From: Lachnospiraceae bacterium
Lineage (GTDB): Bacteria > Bacillota > Clostridia > Lachnospirales > Lachnospiraceae
Direction of reading: 5' to 3'
Assembly (NCBI GenBank): GCA_016287675.1
Contig: JAEFAR010000003.1
Coordinates: 46,501-110,500, forward strand
DNA length: 64,000 nucleotides
The position numbers were made by a program, and so were the translations under genes. Positions 1 through 8,181 of the stretch are shown piece after piece. The notes beneath the pieces are model-generated. The model was not told the DNA's origin. It made no database searches and saw nothing but the letters and a program-made list of their open reading frames with translations. How positions within the stretch are numbered: the stretch's first letter is position 1; every line of letters starts with the position of its first letter.

Positions 1-301
1 CGGACTCTCCGTAAGGCTTGATCTCGATCTTGCAGTTAAAGAGTTCCTGAACCTTGTTAACTCTTGCTATGATCGCATTTGCTCTTTCGGATGCGCCCTC
101 TTCGGGGAACCATCTGTTTGTGTTGTTGTCGGCTACGGTAAAAACATAGCCGTCAAGGTCCACTACTTCAAAAGGGAGCTTGTCTTCCTTTACTTCCTGT
201 CCCTGCTTTGCATCGCCCTGTTTTTCTCCTCCGCAGGCAGTAAATGATCCTACTGCCATGCTGAGTGCCAAAGCTACCGCAAGTATCTTCTTTAATTTCA
301 T
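1..301 (-). CDS. Sugar ABC transporter substrate-binding lipoprotein (N-terminal 100 residues, cut by window edge)
   Basis: The gene starts at 301 behind AAGGAG and runs off the left edge. The visible part has a lipoprotein signal (MKLKKILAVALALSMAVG, then a lipobox ending in TAC) followed by a Lys/Gln-rich linker and a segment reading DLDGYVFTVADNNTN, typical of the start of family 1-like extracellular solute-binding proteins of Clostridia. It would bind oligosaccharides at the cell surface and hand them to ABC permeases, which should lie beyond the edge. It follows the CBM6-like lipoprotein and GH76 mannanase on the same strand, so manno-oligosaccharides are the likely ligand (inference). 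The end of the gene cannot be seen. Confidence 0.8.
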   Translation of the reverse strand, partial: MKLKKILAVALALSMAVGSFTACGGEKQGDAKQGQEVKEDKLPFEVVDLDGYVFTVADNNTNRWFPEEGASERANAIIARVNKVQELFNCKIEIKPYGES

Positions 302-338
302 AATTTTTCTCCTTAATAGGTACGGTTCTCAGATCGAA

Positions 339-1754
339 CTACTTTGAAAACTCGTACCAGTTGATGTTGAAAAGATGGCTGCTGTTCTCGGGAGAGTTGT
401 TGAACTCAAAGAAAAGGATCTGCTTTCCTGTAAGTCCTGCGAGTTCGGGTGTTTCGAAATCCCAATCGCCGTAATTGCCCCAGTCGCCGCCGTAAACTTC
501 CTTATTTCCGATAGAAACGGTGCAAACGATCTCTCCGTCAAGGGAATCCTTGTGCATGATGATGTCACCGCCGGACATGGGGCTTGATGCTCTAACCTTG
601 AACTTGGTGTATCCACCCTCACCGAAATCAAGCTGGTAAGCTGCATACTTTCCGGGTGTTACGCCGCCGAGGTTCATTGTTCCGTCAGCACCACAAGGCT
701 CGGCTATACATGAGCACTCGATGAAGTCTTCAGCTTCCACTCTGTTTGCAACATTTAAAGCTGCCTTGTACAGACGGAACCAGTTAAGATTGTAGAGCCA
801 GTCTCCGCCATCATTATACACCATATATACATCTTGTGTACCTGTAACTTCTTTAAGAGCGGGAACGTCAAAGTAGAATGTGTCCCAGTTGCTCCAGTCG
901 CCTGTTCCGGGAAGTGTGAACTTTGCAACCGCATCGCTTTCGAGACTTCCGAGATGGATCTCGAAGCTGCCGCCGTCTGTTGCGGAAGATGCTCTGAGAG
1001 CGATCTGCTCGTAACCGCCTTCACCGAAGTTCAGCTTGTAAAGTGTCCAGTAATTGTTCTTGATACCGCCGATGTTCTTCGCGCCCTCGCCGTCGGAAGA
1101 ATTGTCGATAACGATACCGGGGATAGCTTCAGCGTAATCTTCGAATTCTACCTGAGCCTTTCCGTCAACAACCTTATACAGTCTGAACCAGTTGAGATTG
1201 TAGAGGTAATCGTCTCCGGAATATACGAAGTAAAGTGTCTTCTTACGTCCGAAATCCTTTAAATTGGGGATGTCTGCCGTAACTGTCTCATACTTGTCCC
1301 AGCCGCCTGTTCCGGGAAGATCGATGGATGCGATCAGATCTCCGTCTGTAGCTGTGTAACGGATCTCAAGCTTTCCTCCCTTTGTATCGGAAGCGTAACG
1401 GATAGCGATCTGCTCGTAGCCGCCGTCACCGAGGTCAATGGAGTATGCGGTGTATCCGCTTTTATTTAAACCTGCGAGGACCTGTGTGTCATCCTCTTTT
1501 GATCCTTCTGTTCCGACTCCCTCGGATTCGATGAAGTTTTCGAATTCGATCCTGCCTGTTGCATCGACTACCGAAGGCTTCTCTTCAGCAGGTGCTGTTT
1601 CAGGTGCCTTCTCGGGCTGCTTTTCGGCTTCGGGTGCCTTGGTTGCAGTAACCTCTTCAGGCTGGTTTGCGGTGTCTCCCTGTTTCTTTGTACATGCTGT
1701 CATTGAAAGTGCCATTGCAGCACAGAGCACGTAGCATAAAAATCTTCTCCTCAT
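339..1754 (-). CDS. Surface lipoprotein with three tandem CBM6-like modules
   Basis: 471 aa. A short signal peptide ends in the lipobox SMTAC (Cys21), followed by a Pro/Glu/Ala-rich linker to about residue 65. Three repeated modules follow (about 67-195, 200-330 and 338-471), each opening with an R/Q-x-E-x-E-[ND]-[FY] strand and ending with a [NY]-LNWFRLYK or FNINWYEFSK strand, and each containing a GGY-x-[KQ]-[IF]-A/K-[LV]R-[AY]-S motif. This is the layout of CBM6-type beta-sandwiches. There is no catalytic domain, so it probably anchors the cell to polysaccharide for the neighbouring GH76 enzyme or presents ligand to the transporter. It lies between GH76 and the ABC binding protein on one strand with short gaps. 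Ligand specificity cannot be read from the sequence. Confidence 0.8.
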   Translation of the reverse strand: MRRRFLCYVLCAAMALSMTACTKKQGDTANQPEEVTATKAPEAEKQPEKAPETAPAEEKPSVVDATGRIEFENFIESEGVGTEGSKEDDTQVLAGLNKSGYTAYSIDLGDGGYEQIAIRYASDTKGGKLEIRYTATDGDLIASIDLPGTGGWDKYETVTADIPNLKDFGRKKTLYFVYSGDDYLYNLNWFRLYKVVDGKAQVEFEDYAEAIPGIVIDNSSDGEGAKNIGGIKNNYWTLYKLNFGEGGYEQIALRASSATDGGSFEIHLGSLESDAVAKFTLPGTGDWSNWDTFYFDVPALKEVTGTQDVYMVYNDGGDWLYNLNWFRLYKAALNVANRVEAEDFIECSCIAEPCGADGTMNLGGVTPGKYAAYQLDFGEGGYTKFKVRASSPMSGGDIIMHKDSLDGEIVCTVSIGNKEVYGGDWGNYGDWDFETPELAGLTGKQILFFEFNNSPENSSHLFNINWYEFSK

Positions 1755-1781
1755 AGTTCTTCTCCTTTTTTTATTCTTTCA

Positions 1782-1799
1782 TAATGTCCTGAGACATTA
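1782..1799 (-). promoter_or_regulatory. Intercistronic hairpin at GH76 stop codon
   Basis: TAATGTC (1782-1788) and GACATTA (1793-1799) form a perfect 7-bp stem with a 4-nt loop that includes the TAA stop of the GH76 gene. No T-run follows on the minus strand, so it is more likely an mRNA processing or stabilising hairpin than a terminator (inference). Confidence 0.35.
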
Positions 1800-3368
1800 G
1801 GAAGCAAAGTTGATCTTTGAAACCTCCGCTGTTCTGCCCTTTTCGGGGAAAACAAGGTAGAGTCTCATGTTTCCGGAGAGCGTTTTTGAATTCAGTACGA
1901 TCTCCGACATTGTACCGTCTCCCGCTTTGATCACACCACTTGCAATTACATCGCCGTTAATACTGCCGGATCTGATCTCCACCTTTGTATCCTTTGACGC
2001 AGATGCCTGAAGTTTGATCTTCGTGCAATCCGTCTTGAATGTCACAAAGGCATATTCAAGAAATGCTTCTCCGTCAACGGTCTCTATGACTGTTTTATCC
2101 TTTTCCTTTTTGATCAGAACTTTGCCGCAGCGGGTAAATTCGGACGCATTGATGCCGTTTTCCGCTGTTTGGGAAGTTCTGCACTCGTTATTGCAGTTGT
2201 TGAGGGCCGACACGATGGTCGATGCGCTGAAGGGGATGATATCGGAACTCTCGGCTGTCTTTGTGTTCCATGTCGTTCCCGCAATACCCTTGGAGTTTCT
2301 GTTGCTCCATCCTGTCAGTGCGTTCATCTTCATCCATTCCATCACATCGGGCTGATTGCAGTCGACTGCGAAGGCATACATCCATCTTGCAAGTATCCCC
2401 TTGAAGCCCACAAGATCTCCGCTGTTTGCTTCATTGTCCATTACCTTGCCGTCGTACATGTTCTCGATGGTGTAATCGGATGCTCTTCTCGCCTGAGAAA
2501 GGTACTTGCCGTCTCCGGTGTGAAGATAGAGCAATGTATTTGCTCCGATGAAGGTTCCCTGGTTGTAGGTGGATGCCCAGTGATTCTTGTTGCCGTTCAT
2601 CTCGTAAGCGTCGTACACTCTTCCGGTCTTCGTCTCGTAAATGTTTGCTACGACCCAGTCCATGATCTTAACGGCCTTTTCGTAGTAGCTGTCGTCTTCT
2701 GTCGCTTCTCCGAGGAGGCAGGCTGCGATGGCTGCAGGGCAGTTGATGCAGGCATTCTTCGTGGTGTTCTCTATCCTCCAGAAGAGGCCGCCGCCGAGAT
2801 CCTCGCTCCACGCTCTGTCCCAAACGAGATTGAAGTGTTCTACCGCAGAATCAAGGAATGCCTTGTTTCCTGTGTCCTTGTATGCTCTCGTGAAGCCGAT
2901 GGTGATCCACATGATGTCGTCATTGAACTCGTTCCATGCGAAGTTCTCACCGTGCTTTTTCCTGAAGCCGTCAAAGATCTCATTGATCATTTTGTAGTAT
3001 CTCTCGTCGCCCGTGTGCTCATAGGCATCGATGACGATCTCATAGATCTCTGCCTGATCCCAGAAGTTCAGATCCTTAAAGATCCCGTAATCTTCTATCT
3101 TGCTTTTAAAATAGTATTCTTTTATAAAACTCGAAAAGCTTTCGTATGCCGCTTCTTCAACGGTATATTCCTTTTTCACTTTTTCTGCCTCGCTTTCGCT
3201 GTCTTTTTTGTTGCCTGATGGGCTGCTGCTTTTAGCAGGAGTCGGTGTGGACGTGACCACCGGTTTTTCCGATTGTTCCGGTTTCTCCGTACTCACTGCG
3301 GTACAGCCTGCATTGAACAACATTGAAAACGCCAGAAGCACAGGCAGGTATCTAAAACCTTTTCTCAT
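1797..3368 (-). CDS. GH76 endo-alpha-1,6-mannanase, surface lipoprotein
   Basis: 523 aa. The start is placed at the ATG at 3368 because AGGAG lies six bases upstream; an in-frame ATG at 3374 directly abuts that site and is unlikely. A signal peptide ends in the lipobox FNAGC (Cys22), then a Ser/Pro/Lys linker to about residue 65. The alpha/alpha-barrel domain (about 70-390) carries the paired acids of family GH76 in EFNDDIMW (Asp150, Asp151) and the downstream YNQGTFIGANTLLY segment. The C-terminal 100 residues look like a beta-sandwich carbohydrate-binding module. Known GH76 enzymes cut the alpha-1,6 backbone of yeast-type mannan. Expected to act at the cell surface and feed manno-oligosaccharides to the adjacent transporter. 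Transcribed from its own operator-rich promoter. Confidence 0.88.
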   Translation of the reverse strand: MRKGFRYLPVLLAFSMLFNAGCTAVSTEKPEQSEKPVVTSTPTPAKSSSPSGNKKDSESEAEKVKKEYTVEEAAYESFSSFIKEYYFKSKIEDYGIFKDLNFWDQAEIYEIVIDAYEHTGDERYYKMINEIFDGFRKKHGENFAWNEFNDDIMWITIGFTRAYKDTGNKAFLDSAVEHFNLVWDRAWSEDLGGGLFWRIENTTKNACINCPAAIAACLLGEATEDDSYYEKAVKIMDWVVANIYETKTGRVYDAYEMNGNKNHWASTYNQGTFIGANTLLYLHTGDGKYLSQARRASDYTIENMYDGKVMDNEANSGDLVGFKGILARWMYAFAVDCNQPDVMEWMKMNALTGWSNRNSKGIAGTTWNTKTAESSDIIPFSASTIVSALNNCNNECRTSQTAENGINASEFTRCGKVLIKKEKDKTVIETVDGEAFLEYAFVTFKTDCTKIKLQASASKDTKVEIRSGSINGDVIASGVIKAGDGTMSEIVLNSKTLSGNMRLYLVFPEKGRTAEVSKINFAS

Positions 3369-3379
3369 AAGCATCTCCT

Positions 3380-3465
3380 AAATGGTCATATCTTTGATAT
3401 ATCATTTATGGCTATATGATATATCCTTTTAAATGATATGTCAATATGTTTTGCACATATCATTG
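3380..3465 (-). promoter_or_regulatory. Operator cluster of GntR-type regulator before GH76
   Basis: Repeated half-sites AAATGATAT / ATATCATTT occur at 3399-3407 and 3431-3439, with a near copy at 3457-3465. The last two form an inverted pair (AAATGATATG and CATATCATTG) around the -35 box. Very similar elements precede the GH38 gene and the GntR gene, which suggests one regulator for all three (inference). Confidence 0.55.
3416..3444 (-). promoter_or_regulatory. Promoter of GH76-CBM6-transporter unit
   Basis: On the minus strand TTGACA (3444-3439), a 17-nt spacer, and TATCAT (3421-3416). The -35 box lies inside the inverted operator pair, consistent with repression. Confidence 0.7.
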
Positions 3466-3532
3466 TATATTTTTTATAAGATATGTACAGAGCAGGAAAC
3501 CATTTTTGTTAAAATTGCCCAAATGAGCGTCT

Positions 3533-4804
3533 TTAGAAGAATCCTTCCTCCATGAGTTTATCCAGAAGTTCTGCAAACAATGTATTTGCCCATGCGAACC
3601 AAGGTCTTGTGAACTTTGCCGGATCGTTCGGATCGAATGCTTCATGCATAAAGTTCGTACCCGCCGTGGTCTTTGAGATCATGTCGAGGCAGTCCAGGAT
3701 CTCCTCTCTGTCATTGCTCGTGAGAGCCTGCATAACAAGTCCGATGTGCCAGATGTAGCCGTCGGGAGTGTGAGGGCTTCCCACGCCTCTTGCCACAGTT
3801 CCGACCTTGTAATAGGGATTGTCGGTCGAAAGCACGAAACGTCTGGTGTTCTTGTACATTTCATCTTCCTTGTCGCAATAGCCGATGTAGGGAAGAGAAA
3901 GAAGGCTGGGTGAATTTGCGTCATCCATCAGCACGTGGTTTCCGTAGCCGTCCGTCTCGTAGGCATACATCCTGCCGTACTTAGGATGCTCGACCACGCC
4001 GTAGAGCTTTATGCCTTCTTCGATATCCTCTGCCAGAAGCTCGCAGTTCTCTGCTGTCCTGTTGTCTTCGTATCCTTCTCTCAAAAGGAAAGCCATGTAG
4101 CGGAGAGCCTTTACCGCCATCATGTTCGAAGGGATGAGATAGCCGAACAGGCATCTGTCATCGGAAGGTCTGAATCCTGACCAGGTCATGCCGGTGTAGT
4201 TGACCGGTCTTCCCTTTCCCTTGTTGGGTAAAGTATCCGACTCGGGACAATCATATCTTCTGAAGAAGTACTGAGAGCCCCCGTGTCTCTGTTCATCTTT
4301 AAAGACTGTAAGGACTGTCACCATCATCTCATGGAATTTCTTCGTAAAGATCTTTCTGCTCCCCGTCTCTTCAAAGTACCTGTAAGCAAGATAAGCGGGT
4401 GCGCAAAGTGAATCAACTTCGTACTTTCTCTCGAAGACGTTGCCGTTCTGTGTGGTCTCGTCCTTGTGTCCTTCAAATGTACAGCCTTCGTTAAAAGCGT
4501 TGGCATAAGGATCTATGCAGACAAATTCCGACTGTTTTTCGATAACGCTCTCAAGGATCTCAGCCAGTTCCTTATCCTCTTTTGCAAATTTAACGTAAGG
4601 ACGGACCTGTGCCGCAGAGTCGCGGAGCCACATTGCAGGGATGTCGCCCGTGATGACGAAATACGAGCCGTCATCCAGACGCTTCACGGTGGTCTCTATC
4701 GTGTTTAAGAAGCACTGCTTCACCATGCCCGAGAGCTTTGGAAACTTCTCCTTATAGTATTCTTCAAGCCTTTCAGCTCTTTTAACCAGTGAATCGGGGA
4801 TCAT
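3533..4804 (-). CDS. GH125 exo-alpha-1,6-mannosidase (cytoplasmic)
   Basis: 423 aa starting behind AGGAG. It has the GH125 hallmark GDIPAMWLRDS (residues 53-63), then CTFEGH, YEVDSLCAPAYLAYRY, a GMTWSGFRPSDD block and SPHTPDGYIWHIGL near the C-terminus. Length and motif order fit the family throughout (about 430 aa). GH125 enzymes remove non-reducing alpha-1,6-linked mannose by inversion. No signal peptide is present, so it would act in the cytoplasm on imported alpha-1,6-manno-oligosaccharides made by the GH76 enzymes. It is 16 nt downstream of the GH38 gene and surely cotranscribed with it. Confidence 0.92.
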   Translation of the reverse strand: MIPDSLVKRAERLEEYYKEKFPKLSGMVKQCFLNTIETTVKRLDDGSYFVITGDIPAMWLRDSAAQVRPYVKFAKEDKELAEILESVIEKQSEFVCIDPYANAFNEGCTFEGHKDETTQNGNVFERKYEVDSLCAPAYLAYRYFEETGSRKIFTKKFHEMMVTVLTVFKDEQRHGGSQYFFRRYDCPESDTLPNKGKGRPVNYTGMTWSGFRPSDDRCLFGYLIPSNMMAVKALRYMAFLLREGYEDNRTAENCELLAEDIEEGIKLYGVVEHPKYGRMYAYETDGYGNHVLMDDANSPSLLSLPYIGYCDKEDEMYKNTRRFVLSTDNPYYKVGTVARGVGSPHTPDGYIWHIGLVMQALTSNDREEILDCLDMISKTTAGTNFMHEAFDPNDPAKFTRPWFAWANTLFAELLDKLMEEGFF

Positions 4805-4820
4805 TTTGTTTTCTCCTTTT

Positions 4821-7800
4821 TTATTTTTCTATTCTGAGTGTCTTTATCTCAAAAGGTGTGAAATTAAGCGTAAGCTCACCATTGTCCGCAAAGACCTCTT
4901 CCTCCTTGTTCTCAAGAAGATCGCAAAGCCAGATCTTCCTGCCCCTGATCATTTCACCCTCAATCCTTGTCGTACAGGTCGTTCTGTACGCTTCATAAAG
5001 TCTGACGACAAGATCTCCGCTCCTGTCATCCGCAGTCTTTACCGCTTCGACGGTAACTGCCTTTTCGGAGACGCGAAGCTCCTGCTTTTCTTCACAGCTT
5101 CCCTTCTTAAATACGGGTGCAATGTTAAAGCGATAGCCTTCTTCGACCACATCGCTCTCTTCGAAGCTTCCCGCCCATCCCATAAAGCCGTAGGAGAAGG
5201 AATGCTTCCTGTTGTCGGCTCTCATTTCGGGTGATGCGGCTGCGGTAAGGAGCGTGAGTTCAAGCGTGGAATCCTTCATTCCGATGCCGTACTTGCAGTC
5301 GTTCAGGACCGCAGCTCCGTGCGAACCGTCGCAAAGCGCACTGTATCTGTGGTTGCAGACTTCAAATTTATCCTTGTCACCGAGTCTCGAACGGTGTGTG
5401 GGTCTCTTCACAAAGCCGAACTGGATCTCGTTAATGCCCTCTGTAGCAAGCACGTTCACAGGGAACGAAGCCTTCAGGATCCTGTGGAGTTCCTTCCAGT
5501 CGATGTCCGTGTCGATCCTTACGACCTTGTCTCCTTCCGTAAGTGACAGCGTCTGCCTGAACTCGGAAACTCCGATCTTTCCGCTTACGGAAAGCTTCAC
5601 TGTGAGTCCCTCGCTTCTTTCGATTGCAACAACCACGTCTCTTGCTCCGTCGCATTCCTGAACCTCGTAATTCGAATCGATGTCCCATGCGTCAAAGAGT
5701 CTGGGTGTGCTCTTAAAGAGCCTGAGCCTGTTCATGGGCGCCTTTGCGTACTCCATGCCGTTTTCCTTTAATACATAGGAAACGATCTCGCCGTTCTTGT
5801 TCACAAGGACGCTCACCTTATCGTTTTCCAGCCTGAAGCCGTCATTGCCTGCATATGCACGCGCGACAGCCTCTGCTTTTAATGCTTTCGCCGAAGGGAT
5901 GAGGGTTACGTTTCCGAATGCGGGTACGGTCACGCTTGCTTCAAGTCTGCCGTCTTTTTCAAAGCACGTAACGCCCTTTCCTTCTGCCGTTTCAGCTCCG
6001 TTTTTGAAGTTTTCGGGCAGTGTGAAGGTAACTTTTCTGTCTCTCGAAAGTGAGTTGAAGACCGTGATCCCTTCGGAATCTTTCACAAATCTTCCCGCAA
6101 GATCTTCGATCCTCTCTTCGATCCTTTGAAGGAGCTTTGCAAATTCGGCTTCGACATACTCGTAAGCTTCTTTTATGGAAGATCCGGGAAGAATGTCATG
6201 GAACTGGAATGTCAGAAGTTCCTTCCACATTTCCTCGATCTCGTCATCAAGTTCATTTTTCATGATGCCTTCGGAGATCGCTCTTGAATAGAGCATTTCA
6301 AGCTCTCTCAGCTTTTTCTCCGTCGTGCGGTTAAACTTCTTCACAGCCGCCTGAGAAGTGTAGGTTCCTCTGTGTGCGGTGAAGTAAAGCTCTCCGTCCC
6401 ATGTTTCCTTAGGCCCTCCGAGCTTGTCCATTTCTTCAAAGAATTCGACGGGAGACGCCATCTCGACTTTGACGCTGCCTTCAAGATCCTTCTGCCTGAG
6501 AGCATATTCAATGTGGTCACGTGCGGGACCGCCGCCTCCGTCTCCGTAGCCGAAGGGGATGAGGAAGCCTTCGAGGTTTCTTGCCTGTCTGCGTTCTTTC
6601 CATGTCCTGTTGAGGGATTCCGGATGAGTCTCGTAGCCGTAGCTTGTGGGAAGGAAAGTTGTGATCTCGCTTCCGTCCATACCGCGCCACCTGAAATAAT
6701 GATAAGGGAATTCCTCTCCTTCGTTGTACGTCCAGAAGATCTTCTGTGTAACGAGGTACTTTACGCCTGTTTTCTTAAGGATCTGAGGAAGCACGGCACT
6801 GTATCCGAAGGTATCGGGAAGCCAGAGCGTCTCGCTGTCTGTTCCGAGTACTTCTTTATAATATTTCTTTCCGTAAAGCACCTGACGTACAAGTGCCTCA
6901 CCGCCGCTCATGTTCGTATCGGGCTCGACCCACATGGCACCGTCCGCTATCCACTGCCCCGTCTTTATCTTTTCTTTGATCCTCTCAAAAAGCTCGGGAT
7001 AGCATTTTCTGCACATTTCGTACTCTGCGGGCTGGCTCTGGATGAACCTGTACTCGGGGTACTCGTCCAAAAGCCTGAGCTGTGCCGCAAAGGTGCGGGA
7101 AGTCTTCCTTCTTGTCTCTTCGATGGGCCAGAGCCATACAAGATCGAGATGAGCATGACCCATGGCAAAGAACCTGGGCACAGTGTCTCCGTTTTTCCTG
7201 GAGAGCACCTCCTTAAGTGCCTCTCGCGCCTGTCTGTAGCTTGCGATACGCTCTTCCCTGCCCTGTTCAAAGTCAACGATGAGCGTGAAGTTTTCAAGTG
7301 CCTCCGCGATCTTCGCAGCGCGAAGGGATGTATTGTCAACGACCTTAAGAAGGCTTCTTAAGGTCATGACATCCATGTAAAGCTGATAGCAGTCTTCGTT
7401 CCAGATGCCGTAGGTGCACTTTCCGAGTGTGCATCTGTCCTCACGTTCTTTGATCTCGTAAAGTCCGGGAAGGACCGGTCCCGTGCAGCAGCCGCCAAGT
7501 TCGGATTCCGGGAAATCATGTCCCGCGTAGGTCTCCATAAGGATGTCAAATCTTTCTCCGGCTGCGGCGTTCTCCGTGAGTGCATTGTCGGAATAGAACT
7601 GATGCTTTGTGCCAAGCCAGCTTGCCCTGTAGGTTCCGAAGGATCTTCCGTTTACAAAAAGTGTGGATTCTCCGCCGGGTTCAAGATTCAGAACGATCCT
7701 CTTTCCCGCTGCCTCTTTCGGCATTTCGACGGATGTTTTGAACCAGGCATATTCCCTGTTCCTTCCCCATCTGAGTCCGGGCTTCGCGGGATTTACGGCC

Positions 7801-7946
7801 AAACGGGCCGCGTCTTTGGGTTCGATCCGGTCCATTGTTCTGAAGTAGGTCCATTCAAGCTCTCCGAGAGGCTCGTAGAAGTCCTTGGTCAAAGTGTGGA
7901 TCCAATGGTTCAGTCTGCCTTCCCATTCGGAATGTAGCATTTTCAT
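4821..7946 (-). CDS. GH38 class II alpha-mannosidase
   Basis: 1,041 aa. An N-terminal beta-domain (about 55-170, WFKTSVEMP and LFVNGRSFGTYR) precedes the catalytic alpha/beta barrel: metal ligand motif GHAHLDLVWLWP (His264, Asp268), EPDTNMSGGE, the nucleophile Asp378 in WLPDTFGYS, and FTAHRGTYTSQA with a further metal His525. A helical region and large C-terminal beta-domains complete the usual GH38 layout. No signal peptide, so cytoplasmic. It would remove alpha-1,2/1,3 side-chain mannose so that GH125 can process the backbone (inference from family and neighbour). First gene of a two-gene unit controlled by an operator-bearing promoter at 8034-8062. Confidence 0.93.
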   Translation of the reverse strand: MKMLHSEWEGRLNHWIHTLTKDFYEPLGELEWTYFRTMDRIEPKDAARLAVNPAKPGLRWGRNREYAWFKTSVEMPKEAAGKRIVLNLEPGGESTLFVNGRSFGTYRASWLGTKHQFYSDNALTENAAAGERFDILMETYAGHDFPESELGGCCTGPVLPGLYEIKEREDRCTLGKCTYGIWNEDCYQLYMDVMTLRSLLKVVDNTSLRAAKIAEALENFTLIVDFEQGREERIASYRQAREALKEVLSRKNGDTVPRFFAMGHAHLDLVWLWPIEETRRKTSRTFAAQLRLLDEYPEYRFIQSQPAEYEMCRKCYPELFERIKEKIKTGQWIADGAMWVEPDTNMSGGEALVRQVLYGKKYYKEVLGTDSETLWLPDTFGYSAVLPQILKKTGVKYLVTQKIFWTYNEGEEFPYHYFRWRGMDGSEITTFLPTSYGYETHPESLNRTWKERRQARNLEGFLIPFGYGDGGGGPARDHIEYALRQKDLEGSVKVEMASPVEFFEEMDKLGGPKETWDGELYFTAHRGTYTSQAAVKKFNRTTEKKLRELEMLYSRAISEGIMKNELDDEIEEMWKELLTFQFHDILPGSSIKEAYEYVEAEFAKLLQRIEERIEDLAGRFVKDSEGITVFNSLSRDRKVTFTLPENFKNGAETAEGKGVTCFEKDGRLEASVTVPAFGNVTLIPSAKALKAEAVARAYAGNDGFRLENDKVSVLVNKNGEIVSYVLKENGMEYAKAPMNRLRLFKSTPRLFDAWDIDSNYEVQECDGARDVVVAIERSEGLTVKLSVSGKIGVSEFRQTLSLTEGDKVVRIDTDIDWKELHRILKASFPVNVLATEGINEIQFGFVKRPTHRSRLGDKDKFEVCNHRYSALCDGSHGAAVLNDCKYGIGMKDSTLELTLLTAAASPEMRADNRKHSFSYGFMGWAGSFEESDVVEEGYRFNIAPVFKKGSCEEKQELRVSEKAVTVEAVKTADDRSGDLVVRLYEAYRTTCTTRIEGEMIRGRKIWLCDLLENKEEEVFADNGELTLNFTPFEIKTLRIEK

Positions 7947-8033
7947 TGCAGTACCCCCTGTATCATAGGTTTTATATAATTATCAATTATGTCCATATTT
8001 TGGGTCTTTAAGGCATAGTTTTTTGTTGATAAT

Positions 8034-8062
8034 ATATTACACGTTATATAATAATATGTCAA
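8034..8062 (-). promoter_or_regulatory. Promoter of GH38-GH125 operon
   Basis: On the minus strand TTGACA (8062-8057), a 17-nt spacer, and TAATAT (8039-8034). This is a near-consensus sigma-A promoter. The -35 box sits inside the operator-like element at 8050-8085. Confidence 0.8.
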
Positions 8063-8085
8063 TTAAAAGATTTGTCATATCATTT
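8050..8085 (-). promoter_or_regulatory. GntR-type operator before GH38
   Basis: AATAATATGTCAAT (8050-8063) and CATATCATTT (8076-8085) closely match the arrangement before GH76 (AATGATATGTCAAT, then CATATCATTG), with similar spacing. Overlap with the -35 box fits repression by the GntR-type protein encoded at 14414-15541 (inference). Confidence 0.55.
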
Positions 8086-8087
8086 AA

Positions 8088-8121
8088 AAAGGGTCATCTC
8101 TTTTTCAAGAAATGACCCTTT
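8088..8121 (-). terminator. Hairpin terminator of the upstream GH76-to-ROK unit
   Basis: AAAGGGTCAT (8088-8097) pairs perfectly with ATGACCCTTT (8112-8121). On the minus strand the stem ends in TTTTT. It separates the unit ending with the second GH76 from the GH38 operon. Confidence 0.75.
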
Positions 8122-8181
8122 ATCTTAAAGGCGGGAGTGCAGTTTCTGCCTTTAATTCGATATGTATTTTTGTTTCCGGGA

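Noticed and set aside
2169..3218. Long open frame opposite GH76
   Set aside because: It is antisense to a clear GH76 gene, has no ribosome site or family features, and is a by-product of codon use.
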